DNA from: Mycobacterium sp. 852013-51886_SCH5428379
GTDB taxonomy: Bacteria > Actinomycetota > Actinomycetes > Mycobacteriales > Mycobacteriaceae
NCBI RefSeq assembly: GCF_001665575.1
Contig: NZ_LZSU01000032.1
Span: 1-55,762, forward strand
Direction: 5' to 3'
Length of the DNA stretch: 55,762 nt
Shown: positions 35,080 to 43,345 of the stretch, in pieces
Layout of the letters: the number at the start of each line of letters is the position of its first letter
How positions within the stretch are numbered: the first letter of the stretch is position 1
Made by a program: the position numbers and the translations under genes
Notes under the pieces: model-generated
Seen by the model: only the letters and a program-made list of their open reading frames with translations
What the model was told of the DNA's origin: nothing
The model's database searches: none

Positions 35080-37425
35080 TCAGAGCTTCTGCACCGGCGC
35101 ATGGTTGTGCATGAGTTTGACCCGCCCGGCGCTGCCGAAGTCGATGAGCGACATCGCCGATTCGCCGACGCCCGACACCTCCTCGACCCGGCCGAGCCCG
35201 TACTTGTCGTGGGTGACGCGGTCGCCGGGTTCGAGCACGATCAGCGGCCGCTTGCCGGCGCTGGCCCGCGCGGGCGACGGCCGCGGCGTACCGAATCGGC
35301 CTGCCCCGCTCACGGGCGCGCTGTAGGACGGGGTGGGGTCGGTGCGGCGCCAGTCGATGAGCTCCTGCGGGATCTCGCGCAGGAACCGGGATTCCGGGTT
35401 GAGCATCGGCTGCCCCCACGACGAGCGCACCTTCGCGCGGCTGAGGTAGAGCCGCTGCCGCGCCCGGGTGATGCCGACGTAGGCCAACCGCCGTTCCTCC
35501 GACAGCTCGGTGGGGTCGCCCAGGGCCCGCATGTGCGGGAACATGCCGTCCTCCCAGCCGGTGACGAACACGACGGGAAACTCCAGGCCTTTCGCGGTGT
35601 GCAGGGTCATCATCGTCACCACACCCGAGCCGTGCTCGGGGATGTCGTCGGCGTCGGCCACCAGCGAGACCCGCTCCAGGAACTGGGCGAGCACACCGGT
35701 GTCGGGGACGTCCTCGTCGACCGGCTCGTCGAGTTCTTCGGCCAGCGCCGCGGCGTTGGCCCGATCGATGCTGAATTCGTGTGCGACGCTGACCAATTCG
35801 TTGAGGTTGTCGAGCCGCGCGAGGTCCTGAGGATCGCTGGAGGCCTCGAGTTCGGTCCGGTAGCCGGTGCGGTCCAGCACGGCCTCGACCAGCTCGCCGA
35901 GCTCGTCGCCCAACTTGCCGCGCAGATCGTCGAGCATGTCCACGAAGCTCTTGATGCATTTCTCGGAGCGCGTGTTGAGCATCGGCACCTTGCCCTCGGC
36001 GGCGGCCTGCAGGGCGTCGTTGAAGCTGCCGCCGGTGTTCTCGGCGTAGACGGCCACGCAGGCCTCGGCGCGGTCGCCGATACCGCGGCGCGGGGTGTTC
36101 AGGATGCGCCGCATGCTCACCGAGTCACCGGGGTTGTCGAGCACCCGCAGGTAAGCGACGATGTCGCGAATCTCCCTGCGCTCGTAGAAGCGGACGCCGC
36201 CGACGACCTTGTAGGGAATGCCGGCGCGGATGAACACCTCTTCCAGCGCACGGGAGCTGTTGTTGGTGCGGTAGAAAACCGCGAAATCTGAATAGTTGAA
36301 CGCGGAGCTGTCCCGACTATCGGCCAGGCGGTCGATCTCCTGAGCGACGAAGCGCGCCTCGTCGTGTTCGTTGTCGGCGACGTAGCCGACGATCAGCTCA
36401 CCCTGACCCGAGTCCGTCCACAGCCGCTTCTCGCGTCGGCCGCTGTTGCGGGCGATGACGGAGTTGGCGGCGTTGAGGATCGTCTGGGTGGAGCGGTAGT
36501 TCTGTTCGAGCAGGATCGTCGTCGCGTTCGGGTAGTCGCGTTCGAAATCCTCGATGTTGCGGATGGTCGCACCGCGGAACGCGTAGATGGACTGGTCGGC
36601 GTCGCCCACCACGCACAACTCCGCGGGCGGGACGCCGTCGTCCTCGGGCAGGTCGTGTCCCACGAGTTCACGCACCAGCATGTACTGGGCGTGGTTGGTG
36701 TCCTGGTACTCGTCGACCAGGATGTGGCGGAACCGCCGGCGGTAATACTGTGCGATCTGCGGGAACCGCTGCAGGACCGCGACCGTCTCACCGATCAGGT
36801 CGTCGAAGTCCAGCGCGTTCGCCGCGCGCAGCCGCTTCTGGTATTCGGCGTAGACGTCGGCGATGATCCGGGCCAGATCCTCTTCGGCCTCCGACGCCTC
36901 GGCCGCCGCCTGTTCCGGACCGATGAGTTCGTTCTTGAGGTTGGAGATGCCGTTGGACAGCAGCCGCGGCGAGTACCGCTTGGTGTCCAGCCCCATGTCC
37001 TTACCGATCATCAACAGCAGTCGCCGCGAGTCGTCGGCGTCGTAGATCGAGAAGTTGGAGTTCAGGCCGGGCAGCAATGACGCCTGGTTACGCAGGATCC
37101 GCACGCAGGTGGAGTGGAACGTCGACACCCACATCGACCTGGCCCGCGGGCCCACCAGTGCGGCCACCCGCTCACGCATCTCCGCGGCGGCCTTGTTGGT
37201 GAAGGTGATGGCCAGCACCTGCCCGACCCCGACGTCGCGCGCGGCCAGCAGGTAGGCGATCCGGCGGGTCAGCACCGCGGTCTTGCCGGACCCGGCGCCG
37301 GCGACGATCAGCAGGGGTGTGCCCTCGTGCAGGACTGCCTGACGCTGCTGTGGATTGAGGCCGTCGAGCAGCCGCTCTGGCGCCTCGTCCAGGCCGGATC
37401 TCGGTTCGGTCACGTGAACACTCAT
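35080..37425 (-). CDS. uvrD1: UvrD1/PcrA-type superfamily 1A DNA helicase
   Basis: 781 residues with the SF1A helicase motifs in order: I AGAGSGKT, Ia TFTNKAA, II DEYQD, III VGDADQSIYAFRGA, IV QNYRST, V TLHTAKGLEF, VI VGITRARQRL. The C-terminal segment (GDRVTHDKYGLGRVEEVSG) is the Tudor-like domain that in UvrD/PcrA contacts RNA polymerase, and in mycobacteria the C-terminus also engages Ku. It works in nucleotide excision repair and fork maintenance. ATG at 37425 (MSVHVTEP) follows a minus-strand TAAGTT (37441-37436), giving an almost leaderless mRNA. Divergent from the chorismate mutase leader. Confidence 0.96.
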   Translation of the reverse strand: MSVHVTEPRSGLDEAPERLLDGLNPQQRQAVLHEGTPLLIVAGAGSGKTAVLTRRIAYLLAARDVGVGQVLAITFTNKAAAEMRERVAALVGPRARSMWVSTFHSTCVRILRNQASLLPGLNSNFSIYDADDSRRLLLMIGKDMGLDTKRYSPRLLSNGISNLKNELIGPEQAAAEASEAEEDLARIIADVYAEYQKRLRAANALDFDDLIGETVAVLQRFPQIAQYYRRRFRHILVDEYQDTNHAQYMLVRELVGHDLPEDDGVPPAELCVVGDADQSIYAFRGATIRNIEDFERDYPNATTILLEQNYRSTQTILNAANSVIARNSGRREKRLWTDSGQGELIVGYVADNEHDEARFVAQEIDRLADSRDSSAFNYSDFAVFYRTNNSSRALEEVFIRAGIPYKVVGGVRFYERREIRDIVAYLRVLDNPGDSVSMRRILNTPRRGIGDRAEACVAVYAENTGGSFNDALQAAAEGKVPMLNTRSEKCIKSFVDMLDDLRGKLGDELGELVEAVLDRTGYRTELEASSDPQDLARLDNLNELVSVAHEFSIDRANAAALAEELDEPVDEDVPDTGVLAQFLERVSLVADADDIPEHGSGVVTMMTLHTAKGLEFPVVFVTGWEDGMFPHMRALGDPTELSEERRLAYVGITRARQRLYLSRAKVRSSWGQPMLNPESRFLREIPQELIDWRRTDPTPSYSAPVSGAGRFGTPRPSPARASAGKRPLIVLEPGDRVTHDKYGLGRVEEVSGVGESAMSLIDFGSAGRVKLMHNHAPVQKL

Positions 37426-37461
37426 GTCCGGACCCAACTTACCGCCGGGATACGACATTCT

Positions 37462-37491
37462 TTGCGTCGGCGCCGCCGTTGGTGGCACACT
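37462..37491 (+). promoter_or_regulatory. Promoter candidate of the chorismate mutase leader
   Basis: -35 TTGCGT (37462-37467), 18 bp, -10 CACACT (37486-37491). The leader-peptide GTG at 37499 is 8 nt beyond the -10, so the leader frame would be translated leaderless. The -10 departs from TAnnnT at its first base. Confidence 0.45.
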
Positions 37492-37498
37492 GACAACC

Positions 37499-37555
37499 GT
37501 GCTCAACAAGCAGCGATTTTTCTACGGGTACCGGCCCGCGGTGCCCGTGGTCTAG
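37499..37555 (+). CDS. Phe/Tyr-rich leader peptide (attenuator) of chorismate mutase
   Basis: An 18-codon frame, GTG to TAG, encoding MLNKQRFFYGYRPAVPVV. It has four aromatic residues within five codons (Phe-Phe-Tyr-Gly-Tyr, 37517-37531). It ends 11 bp before a GC-rich hairpin and 111 bp before the chorismate mutase ATG. Position, size and composition are those of amino-acid attenuator leader peptides: ribosome stalling at scarce Phe/Tyr would alter RNA folding downstream. Too short for ordinary gene calling. The function is inferred from layout. Confidence 0.7.
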   Translation: MLNKQRFFYGYRPAVPVV

Positions 37556-37566
37556 CTGCTTCCTTC

Positions 37567-37597
37567 AGCCCCGCGGTCCGCTTCCGGATCCGGGGCT
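37567..37597 (+). terminator. Attenuator hairpin upstream of chorismate mutase
   Basis: AGCCCCG (37567-37573) pairs with CGGGGCT (37591-37597), and after a one-base bulge GGTCCG (37575-37580) pairs with CGGATC (37585-37590, one G-U), giving a ~13-bp stem with a 4-nt loop. CTTCTCTTGTG follows, a pyrimidine-rich run-out. CCGCGG at 37571-37576 in the left arm can instead pair with CCGCGG at 37536-37541 in the leader frame, a possible antiterminator. Confidence 0.68.
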
Positions 37598-37666
37598 CTT
37601 CTCTTGTGTGAGGCCCGTGACCGGATGACACCGCAACCGCCCCACCACGAGAACAAGGAGTCCGAG

Positions 37667-37930
37667 ATGAGTGTCGACACAGAAGCAGTGCCGGATATCG
37701 ACGATCTGCGCAAGGAGATCGACGAACTCGACGCCGCCATCCTCGCCGCGGTCCAGCGCCGCACCGAGGTGTCCCGGCTGATCGGCAAGGCGCGGATGGC
37801 CTCCGGCGGCACCCGACTGGTGCACAGCCGGGAGATGAAGGTCATCGAGCGCTACAGCGCGCTGGGCCCCGAGGGCAAAGACCTCGCCATGCTGCTGCTG
37901 CGCCTCGGCCGCGGCCGCCTCGGCCACTAG
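37667..37930 (+). CDS. Intracellular chorismate mutase (AroQ-delta, Rv0948c-like)
   Basis: An 87-residue all-helical AroQ chorismate mutase: IDDLRKEIDELDAAILAAVQRR, then GKARMASGGTRLVHSREMKVIERY and the C-terminal LLLRLGRGRLGH. It converts chorismate to prephenate, the entry to Phe and Tyr. Known of the M. tuberculosis enzyme: weakly active alone and boosted by complex formation with DAHP synthase, which involves the conserved C-terminal LGRGRLGH. AAGGAG lies 6 nt before the ATG at 37667; an upstream ATG at 37625 would add PPHHEN-type residues also found in longer annotations. It is preceded by a candidate Phe/Tyr attenuator. Confidence 0.92.
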   Translation: MSVDTEAVPDIDDLRKEIDELDAAILAAVQRRTEVSRLIGKARMASGGTRLVHSREMKVIERYSALGPEGKDLAMLLLRLGRGRLGH

Positions 37931-37942
37931 GCCCCCTCCGGT

Positions 37943-38003
37943 CGCGAAACAGCATTCCCGGTTGCGAAGCGACCGTCTTGACCGCCCGGAATGCTATTTC
38001 GCG
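37943..38003. terminator. 61-bp inverted repeat between convergent genes
   Basis: The left arm (37943-37961, CGCGAAACAGCATTCCCGG) and right arm (37986-38003, CCGGAATGCTATTTCGCG) are complementary apart from one mismatch and one extra base. It follows the chorismate mutase stop and includes the acyltransferase stop codon, so it can end both transcripts. Like the palindrome at 35021-35074 it has the look of a dispersed repeat. Confidence 0.6.
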
Positions 38004-40039
38004 GGTTTCGTGAGCGCCTCGGTGAGCCACGGTGTCAACCATTCAACGGCCTCGGGCGTGGGATGCACGCCGTCGCTGCGCATCCGGATGCCGTCGGTGC
38101 GGGTGGTGTAGTAACCGCGCGGCGACATCTTCTCGTTGAGGTCGAGGACGGTGACGTTCCGGCGCGGCTTCGCGACCTCGCGCAGCAGCTCGTTCCAGTC
38201 GTCGGCGCGTTCGGGCTCGTCCTCGGGGTACAGAGTCCCGTCGGCCTGTTCGGCACGTCGGTTGTAGGGGGCCGTCGTCGCCACGATCCGCGCGCCCGTC
38301 GAGCTGAGGACGTCGAACGCCCGATTCAATTCCGTGCGCAGATAGGCGTCGTACCGATCGTCGCCGACGTGGGTCCACTTACCCCCGCTGAGGCGGTCGA
38401 CCATCTCCCAGCGTCCGATCATCAGCAGCACCACGTCGGGCCGGTCGTACCCGATGCGTTGGGCCCAGCGCGTCGGCCAGGTGTCGCATTCCGGCTTCTG
38501 GTTCAGCGTCTCCCCGGTGGTCCGGTAGGGCCCGCCCCGGGCGATGCCGCAGCCGATCGTCGTGTAGTTCGCGAACTGCAGGCCCGGCGTAGCGGGCAGA
38601 TAGCGCATCAGGGTCCACGCGATCGAGTCACCGAACACCGCGACCGTCTGGGTGCCCGGCTCCGTGCGCGCGGTGCCGCCGACATGGACCGGGATCTCGG
38701 GCATCACCGCCGCGGCCGAGGCGATGTCGAAGGAATCGCCGGTGCCGGTGTCCTCGGACGGGAGTCCGCCCACGGGGACGACGGTCAGGGTCACCACCGC
38801 GGCCGTCGCTGCGGTGGCCACCGCGAGCGGGAGCATCGGCACGGTGACCGGCCGCCACTGCCGGATCGGCCGTTCGAGCACCCAGTAGGACGCGATCGCG
38901 ACGACGAGGGTCAACCCGCACCTGGCGGCGAACAACGACCAGCCCGACCAGCCCGTCCGTTCACCATTGAGCAGCAGGAAGATCGGCCAGTGCCACAGGT
39001 AGACGCCGTAGGAGATGGTGCCGAGCCGCACCAGCGGCGGGCATGCGAGCAGCCGCGCGACCGGGCCGCCCTGATCCAGGGCGACGGTCGCGACGACCAG
39101 CACGGAGGCCACCGCCGCCGCGGTGAACAGGCCGGCGCGGTATTCGTCGGGGGTACCGGTCGCCAGATGCGCCAGCGCGGCGATGCCGGCCACGCCGACG
39201 ACGGAGAGGACCCGGGCCAGCCAGCGTCCCCAGCGCGGGCGGATCGGGGTGTCCATGGTGACGCTCGACCAGTCCCGCACCAGCAGCGCCGCCGCGGCCG
39301 CGCCGAGCAGCAGCGCCTGGACGCGGGTGTCGGTGCCGAAGTACACCCGGTTGGCGGTGGCGTCCGAGGTGAGCAGCACCGCGGCGGTCGCACTGGCCGC
39401 GGCGCCCGCGACGGCCAATCCGAACACCGAGAACCGCACCGCGCGCAGCGAGGGCGCGCTGCGCCGATAGGCCAGGATCCCGACGACCGCGACGATCAGC
39501 AGCGGCCACACCAGGTAGTACTGCTCTTCGACGCCGAGCGACCAGGTGTGCTGCAGCGGCGACGGCGGGCTGCCGTGCGCGAAGTAGTCGGTGTGTTGGG
39601 CGACGAACGCCCAGTTCGCCACCCAGAAGAAGGCGGCGACGGCATCTTCCCGCAGTGCGGTGACGGCGTCGGGCGGGAACAGTTCGCGCAGCGCCACCAC
39701 ACCGAGGACGACAACCAGCAGCGCGGGCAGCAGCCTGCGGGCGCGGCGGATCCAGAAGCCGCGCAAATCGATCCGGCCGGTGCGACCGAGTTCGTCGATC
39801 AGCAGCGAGGTGATGAGGAAGCCGCTGAGGACGAAGAACACGTCGACGCCCAGGAATCCGCCGCTGACACCCGGCAGCCCACCGTGGTCGGCGAGCACCA
39901 GCAGGACGGCGACGGCGCGAATCCCGTCGAGCGCCGGGATGTCCCGCCGCGCGGCCCCCCGGCGCGCAGGGGTCGCCGGAGCCGCCACCCACCGGGATCG
40001 CCCGGTGACGCGCACCGGCGCCGCAGTCACGGCAGTCAC
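37994..40039 (-). CDS. Membrane acyltransferase with SGNH domain (OafA/OatA type)
   Basis: 681 residues. The N-terminal ~400 residues are an acyltransferase-3 domain with ~10-11 transmembrane helices; the family's early motif is present as ALDGIRAVAVLLVLADHGG and further FFVLSGFLIT and RRARRLLPAL. A C-terminal extracytoplasmic SGNH-hydrolase-like domain shows VFGDSIAW (Ser block) and the closing SDGVHPT (Asp/His). It would transfer acyl groups to an envelope glycan or glycolipid on the outer face; the acceptor is unknown. GTG at 40039 is the first of two close GTGs. Downstream end lies in a palindrome. Confidence 0.88.
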   Translation of the reverse strand: MTAVTAAPVRVTGRSRWVAAPATPARRGAARRDIPALDGIRAVAVLLVLADHGGLPGVSGGFLGVDVFFVLSGFLITSLLIDELGRTGRIDLRGFWIRRARRLLPALLVVVLGVVALRELFPPDAVTALREDAVAAFFWVANWAFVAQHTDYFAHGSPPSPLQHTWSLGVEEQYYLVWPLLIVAVVGILAYRRSAPSLRAVRFSVFGLAVAGAAASATAAVLLTSDATANRVYFGTDTRVQALLLGAAAAALLVRDWSSVTMDTPIRPRWGRWLARVLSVVGVAGIAALAHLATGTPDEYRAGLFTAAAVASVLVVATVALDQGGPVARLLACPPLVRLGTISYGVYLWHWPIFLLLNGERTGWSGWSLFAARCGLTLVVAIASYWVLERPIRQWRPVTVPMLPLAVATAATAAVVTLTVVPVGGLPSEDTGTGDSFDIASAAAVMPEIPVHVGGTARTEPGTQTVAVFGDSIAWTLMRYLPATPGLQFANYTTIGCGIARGGPYRTTGETLNQKPECDTWPTRWAQRIGYDRPDVVLLMIGRWEMVDRLSGGKWTHVGDDRYDAYLRTELNRAFDVLSSTGARIVATTAPYNRRAEQADGTLYPEDEPERADDWNELLREVAKPRRNVTVLDLNEKMSPRGYYTTRTDGIRMRSDGVHPTPEAVEWLTPWLTEALTKPAK

Positions 40040-40159
40040 GTCTGAGAAGGCCCTCCACCAATCGCTTCCGAGGACGGGAGTCTATGGCCGCGGCGGCGGC
40101 CGATCGGGAAGGCGCTCCGGACCGGGCGCTAGTTGGTCGTAGCGCGATGTCCGCCCGCG
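40040..40159. other. Short gap with nothing recognised
   Basis: 120 bp between two leftward genes. Several GC-rich short inverted repeats, but no convincing hairpin with run-out and no small gene. Confidence 0.3.
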
Positions 40160-41608
40160 CTAACGCGTCAGCGCAATGTACTTCGTGTCGAGGTACTCCT
40201 CGATCCCCTCGGTGCCGCCCTCCCGGCCGAAGCCGGACTCCTTGATCCCGCCGAACGGTGCGGCGGCGTCGGAGATGACGCCCCGGTTGACGCCGACCAT
40301 GCCGGACTGGATGGCCTCGGCCACGCGCAGCGCGCGGTCCAGCGACTGGGTGTAGACGTAGGCTGCCAGCCCGTATTCGGTGTCGTTGGCCGCCGCGATG
40401 CCCTCTTCCTCGGTGTCGAAGCCGATGATCGGCGCGACCGGCCCGAACACCTCCTCTTTGAGGATCCGCGCGTCGGCGGGGACATCGGCGAGCACGGTGG
40501 CCGGGTAGAAGTTGCCCGGACCGCCGGGGGCGACGCCACCGACGGCCACGGTCGCGCCACGCGACACCGCGTCGGACACCAACTCGGTGACCTTGTCGAG
40601 CTGCTTGGAGTTGATCAGCGGGCCGAGTTTCGACGATTCGTCGAGCCCCTTGCCGAGGGGGAAGTCGCTCATCCGCTTCACCAGCTTCTCGGTGAACTCC
40701 TCGCGCACCGCGTTGGCGACGTGGAAGCGGTTGGCCGCCGTGCAGGCTTCGCCGCCGTTGCGCATCTTGGCCAGAATCGCGCCCTCGACGGCGGCGTCGA
40801 CATCGGCGTCGTCGAACACGATGAACGGTGCGTTCCCGCCCAGCTCCATCGACGTGCGCAGCAGTTTGTCCGACGACTGCTTCACCAGGGCCTTCCCTAC
40901 ACCGGTCGAGCCGGTGAACGTCAGCTTGCGCAGCCGGCCGTCGTCGATCAGCGCGCTGGTCACCGCGCCCGGGTCGCTGGTGGGCAGCACCGACAGCACA
41001 CCCTTGGGCAGACCGGCGTCGTCGCACAGCTTGGCCAGGTAGAGCATGGTCAGCGGCGTCTCCTGGGCCGGCTTGACGATCATCGTGCAGCCGGCGGCGA
41101 ACGCGGGCCCCATCTTGCGGGTGCCCATCGCGAGCGGGAAGTTCCACGGCGTGATCGCGTAACAGGGGCCGACGGGCTGCTTGGTCACGATGATCCGCCC
41201 GGTCCCGGCCGGGCTCGGGGTGTAGCGGCCGCCGATCCGGACGGCCTCCTCGGCGAACCACCGGAAGAACTCCGCGCCGTAGGTCACCTCACCCTTGCTC
41301 TCCGCGACGACCTTGCCCATCTCCAGCGTCATCAGCGCGGCGATGTCGTCGGCGCGCTCGGTGATGGTCTCGAACACCGATCGCAGGATCTCGCCGCGTT
41401 TACGTGCCGGCGTGGCGGCCCACTCGTCCTGCACGGCCACCGCGGCGTCGAGTGCGGCGATGGCGTCGTCGGCCGTCGCATCGGCGACCGCGACGAGCAC
41501 CTGATCGTCGCTGGGATCGAGCACGTTGAACGTCGATTTCCCCTGGCGTTCCTCACCGCCGATCCACAGACCGGTGGGGACGGAGTTCAGCAGCGCGGTG
41601 GTGTCCAT
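40160..41608 (-). CDS. Succinate-semialdehyde dehydrogenase-type aldehyde dehydrogenase (GabD-like)
   Basis: A 482-residue NAD(P)-dependent aldehyde dehydrogenase. The oxyanion Asn is in PWNFP, the cofactor loop FTGSTGVGK, the general-base Glu in MELGGNAPF and the catalytic Cys in NGGEACTAANRF. Overall pattern matches class 5 (succinate semialdehyde) enzymes that oxidise succinate semialdehyde to succinate. Divergent from pgi, whose start lies 50 bp away. The exact substrate cannot be read from sequence. A second, only distantly similar SSADH-type gene lies beyond pgi. Confidence 0.88.
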   Translation of the reverse strand: MDTTALLNSVPTGLWIGGEERQGKSTFNVLDPSDDQVLVAVADATADDAIAALDAAVAVQDEWAATPARKRGEILRSVFETITERADDIAALMTLEMGKVVAESKGEVTYGAEFFRWFAEEAVRIGGRYTPSPAGTGRIIVTKQPVGPCYAITPWNFPLAMGTRKMGPAFAAGCTMIVKPAQETPLTMLYLAKLCDDAGLPKGVLSVLPTSDPGAVTSALIDDGRLRKLTFTGSTGVGKALVKQSSDKLLRTSMELGGNAPFIVFDDADVDAAVEGAILAKMRNGGEACTAANRFHVANAVREEFTEKLVKRMSDFPLGKGLDESSKLGPLINSKQLDKVTELVSDAVSRGATVAVGGVAPGGPGNFYPATVLADVPADARILKEEVFGPVAPIIGFDTEEEGIAAANDTEYGLAAYVYTQSLDRALRVAEAIQSGMVGVNRGVISDAAAPFGGIKESGFGREGGTEGIEEYLDTKYIALTR

Positions 41609-41645
41609 ACGTTCATTCTCTACGCCGATTTTCCGGTCTCCGCAC

Positions 41646-41651
41646 TAGGGT
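41646..41651 (+). promoter_or_regulatory. -10 element giving leaderless pgi mRNA
   Basis: TAGGGT, with the pgi ATG at 41658 exactly 7 nt downstream of its last base. No clear -35. Confidence 0.45.
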
Positions 41652-41657
41652 TTGGGC

Positions 41658-43337
41658 ATGGATTCCGAGTCCCGAGAGATTCCCGACATTGCGGCGACCC
41701 CGGCGTGGCGGGCCCTGCAGAGCCACCACGAACAGATCGCCGGGACGCATCTTCGGGAGCTGTTCGACGAGGACCCGGCCCGGGGTACGGAGCTGACGGT
41801 GTCTGTCGGCGACCTGTACATCGACTACAGCAAGCACCGCATCACCCGCGAGACGCTGGGGTTGCTCGTCGACCTGGCCCGCGCCGCCGGTCTGGAGGAG
41901 CGGCGGGACGCGATGTTCGCCGGCGCGCACATCAACACCTCCGAGGACCGGGCGGTGTTGCACACCGCGCTGCGGCTGCCGCGCGGCGCGACGTTGGAGG
42001 TGGACGGTCAGGACGTCGTCGCCGACGTGCACGAGGTGCTGGACCGGATGGGTGATTTCACCGACCGGCTGCGCAGCGGCGAGTGGACCGGCGCGACCGG
42101 CGAGCGGATCAGCACGGTGGTCAACATCGGCATCGGCGGCTCGGACCTCGGCCCGGTGATGGTCTACGACGCGCTGCGCCACTACGCCGACGCGGGTGTC
42201 TCGGCGCGCTTCGTCTCCAACGTCGATCCGGCCGATCTGGTCGCCACACTCGACGGGCTGGATCCGGCGACCACGCTGTTCATCGTGGCGTCCAAGACGT
42301 TCTCCACGCTCGAGACCCTGACCAACGCGACCGCCGCCCGGCGCTGGCTGATTGAAGGACTGGGAGACGCTGCAGGACGGGATGCGGTGAGCAAGCACTT
42401 CGTCGCGGTGTCGACCAACAAGAAGCTGGTCGACGAATTCGGCATCGACACCGCCAACATGTTCGGTTTCTGGGATTGGGTGGGCGGCCGGTATTCGGTG
42501 GACAGCGCGATCGGGCTGAGCGTGATGGCCGCGATCGGCAAGGAACGGTTCGCCGAGTTCCTGGCGGGCTTCCACCTCGTCGACCAGCACTTCCGCACGG
42601 CCCCACTGGAATCCAACGCGCCGGCGCTGCTGGGTCTGGTCGGCCTGTGGTACTCGAACTTCTTCGGCGCACAGTCGCGGGCGGTGCTGCCCTACTCCAA
42701 CGACCTGTCGCGGTTCGCGGCCTACCTGCAGCAGCTGACGATGGAGTCCAACGGTAAGTCGGTGCGCGCAGACGGTACGCCGGTCGGCACCGGCACCGGG
42801 GAGATCTTCTGGGGCGAGCCGGGAACCAACGGCCAGCACGCCTTCTACCAGCTGCTGCATCAAGGGACTCGGCTGGTCCCCGCCGACTTCATCGGCTTCT
42901 CCCAGCCGACCGACGATCTCCCGACCGCCGACGGCACCGGCAGCATGCACGACCTGTTGATGAGCAACTTCTTCGCCCAGACCCAGGTACTGGCGTTCGG
43001 CAAGACCGCCGAGGAGATCGCTGCAGAGAATACCCCCGCCGACGTCGTCCCGCACAAGGTCATGCCCGGAAACCGGCCTACGACAAGCATTCTCGCGACC
43101 AAGCTGACTCCGTCGGTCGTCGGGCAGCTGATCGCGCTGTACGAACACCAGGTATTCACCGAAGGCGTGATCTGGGGGATCGACTCCTTCGATCAATGGG
43201 GCGTCGAGCTCGGCAAGACCCAGGCCAAGGCGCTGCTGCCGGTGCTCACCGACGACGCGTCGCCGGCCGAGCAGTCCGACACCTCGACCGACGCGCTGGT
43301 GCGGCACTACCGAGCAGAGCGCGGACGCACCGCCTAG
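41658..43337 (+). CDS. pgi: Glucose-6-phosphate isomerase
   Basis: 559 residues. PGI signatures: [14 protein letters not shown] (phosphate-binding), [31 protein letters not shown] and [21 protein letters not shown] (catalytic Glu/His region). It interconverts glucose-6-phosphate and fructose-6-phosphate. ATG at 41658 is preferred; a TTG two codons earlier is open. Corresponds to Rv0946c. The 3' end converges on the SSADH-type gene 8 bp away with no terminator space. Confidence 0.98.
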   Translation: MDSESREIPDIAATPAWRALQSHHEQIAGTHLRELFDEDPARGTELTVSVGDLYIDYSKHRITRETLGLLVDLARAAGLEERRDAMFAGAHINTSEDRAVLHTALRLPRGATLEVDGQDVVADVHEVLDRMGDFTDRLRSGEWTGATGERISTVVNIGIGGSDLGPVMVYDALRHYADAGVSARFVSNVDPADLVATLDGLDPATTLFIVASKTFSTLETLTNATAARRWLIEGLGDAAGRDAVSKHFVAVSTNKKLVDEFGIDTANMFGFWDWVGGRYSVDSAIGLSVMAAIGKERFAEFLAGFHLVDQHFRTAPLESNAPALLGLVGLWYSNFFGAQSRAVLPYSNDLSRFAAYLQQLTMESNGKSVRADGTPVGTGTGEIFWGEPGTNGQHAFYQLLHQGTRLVPADFIGFSQPTDDLPTADGTGSMHDLLMSNFFAQTQVLAFGKTAEEIAAENTPADVVPHKVMPGNRPTTSILATKLTPSVVGQLIALYEHQVFTEGVIWGIDSFDQWGVELGKTQAKALLPVLTDDASPAEQSDTSTDALVRHYRAERGRTA

Positions 43338-43345
43338 GCAGCGAT

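Noticed and set aside
37426..37498. LexA box for uvrD1
   Set aside because: No match to the mycobacterial SOS box (TCGAAC-N4-GTTCGA) in the divergent region.
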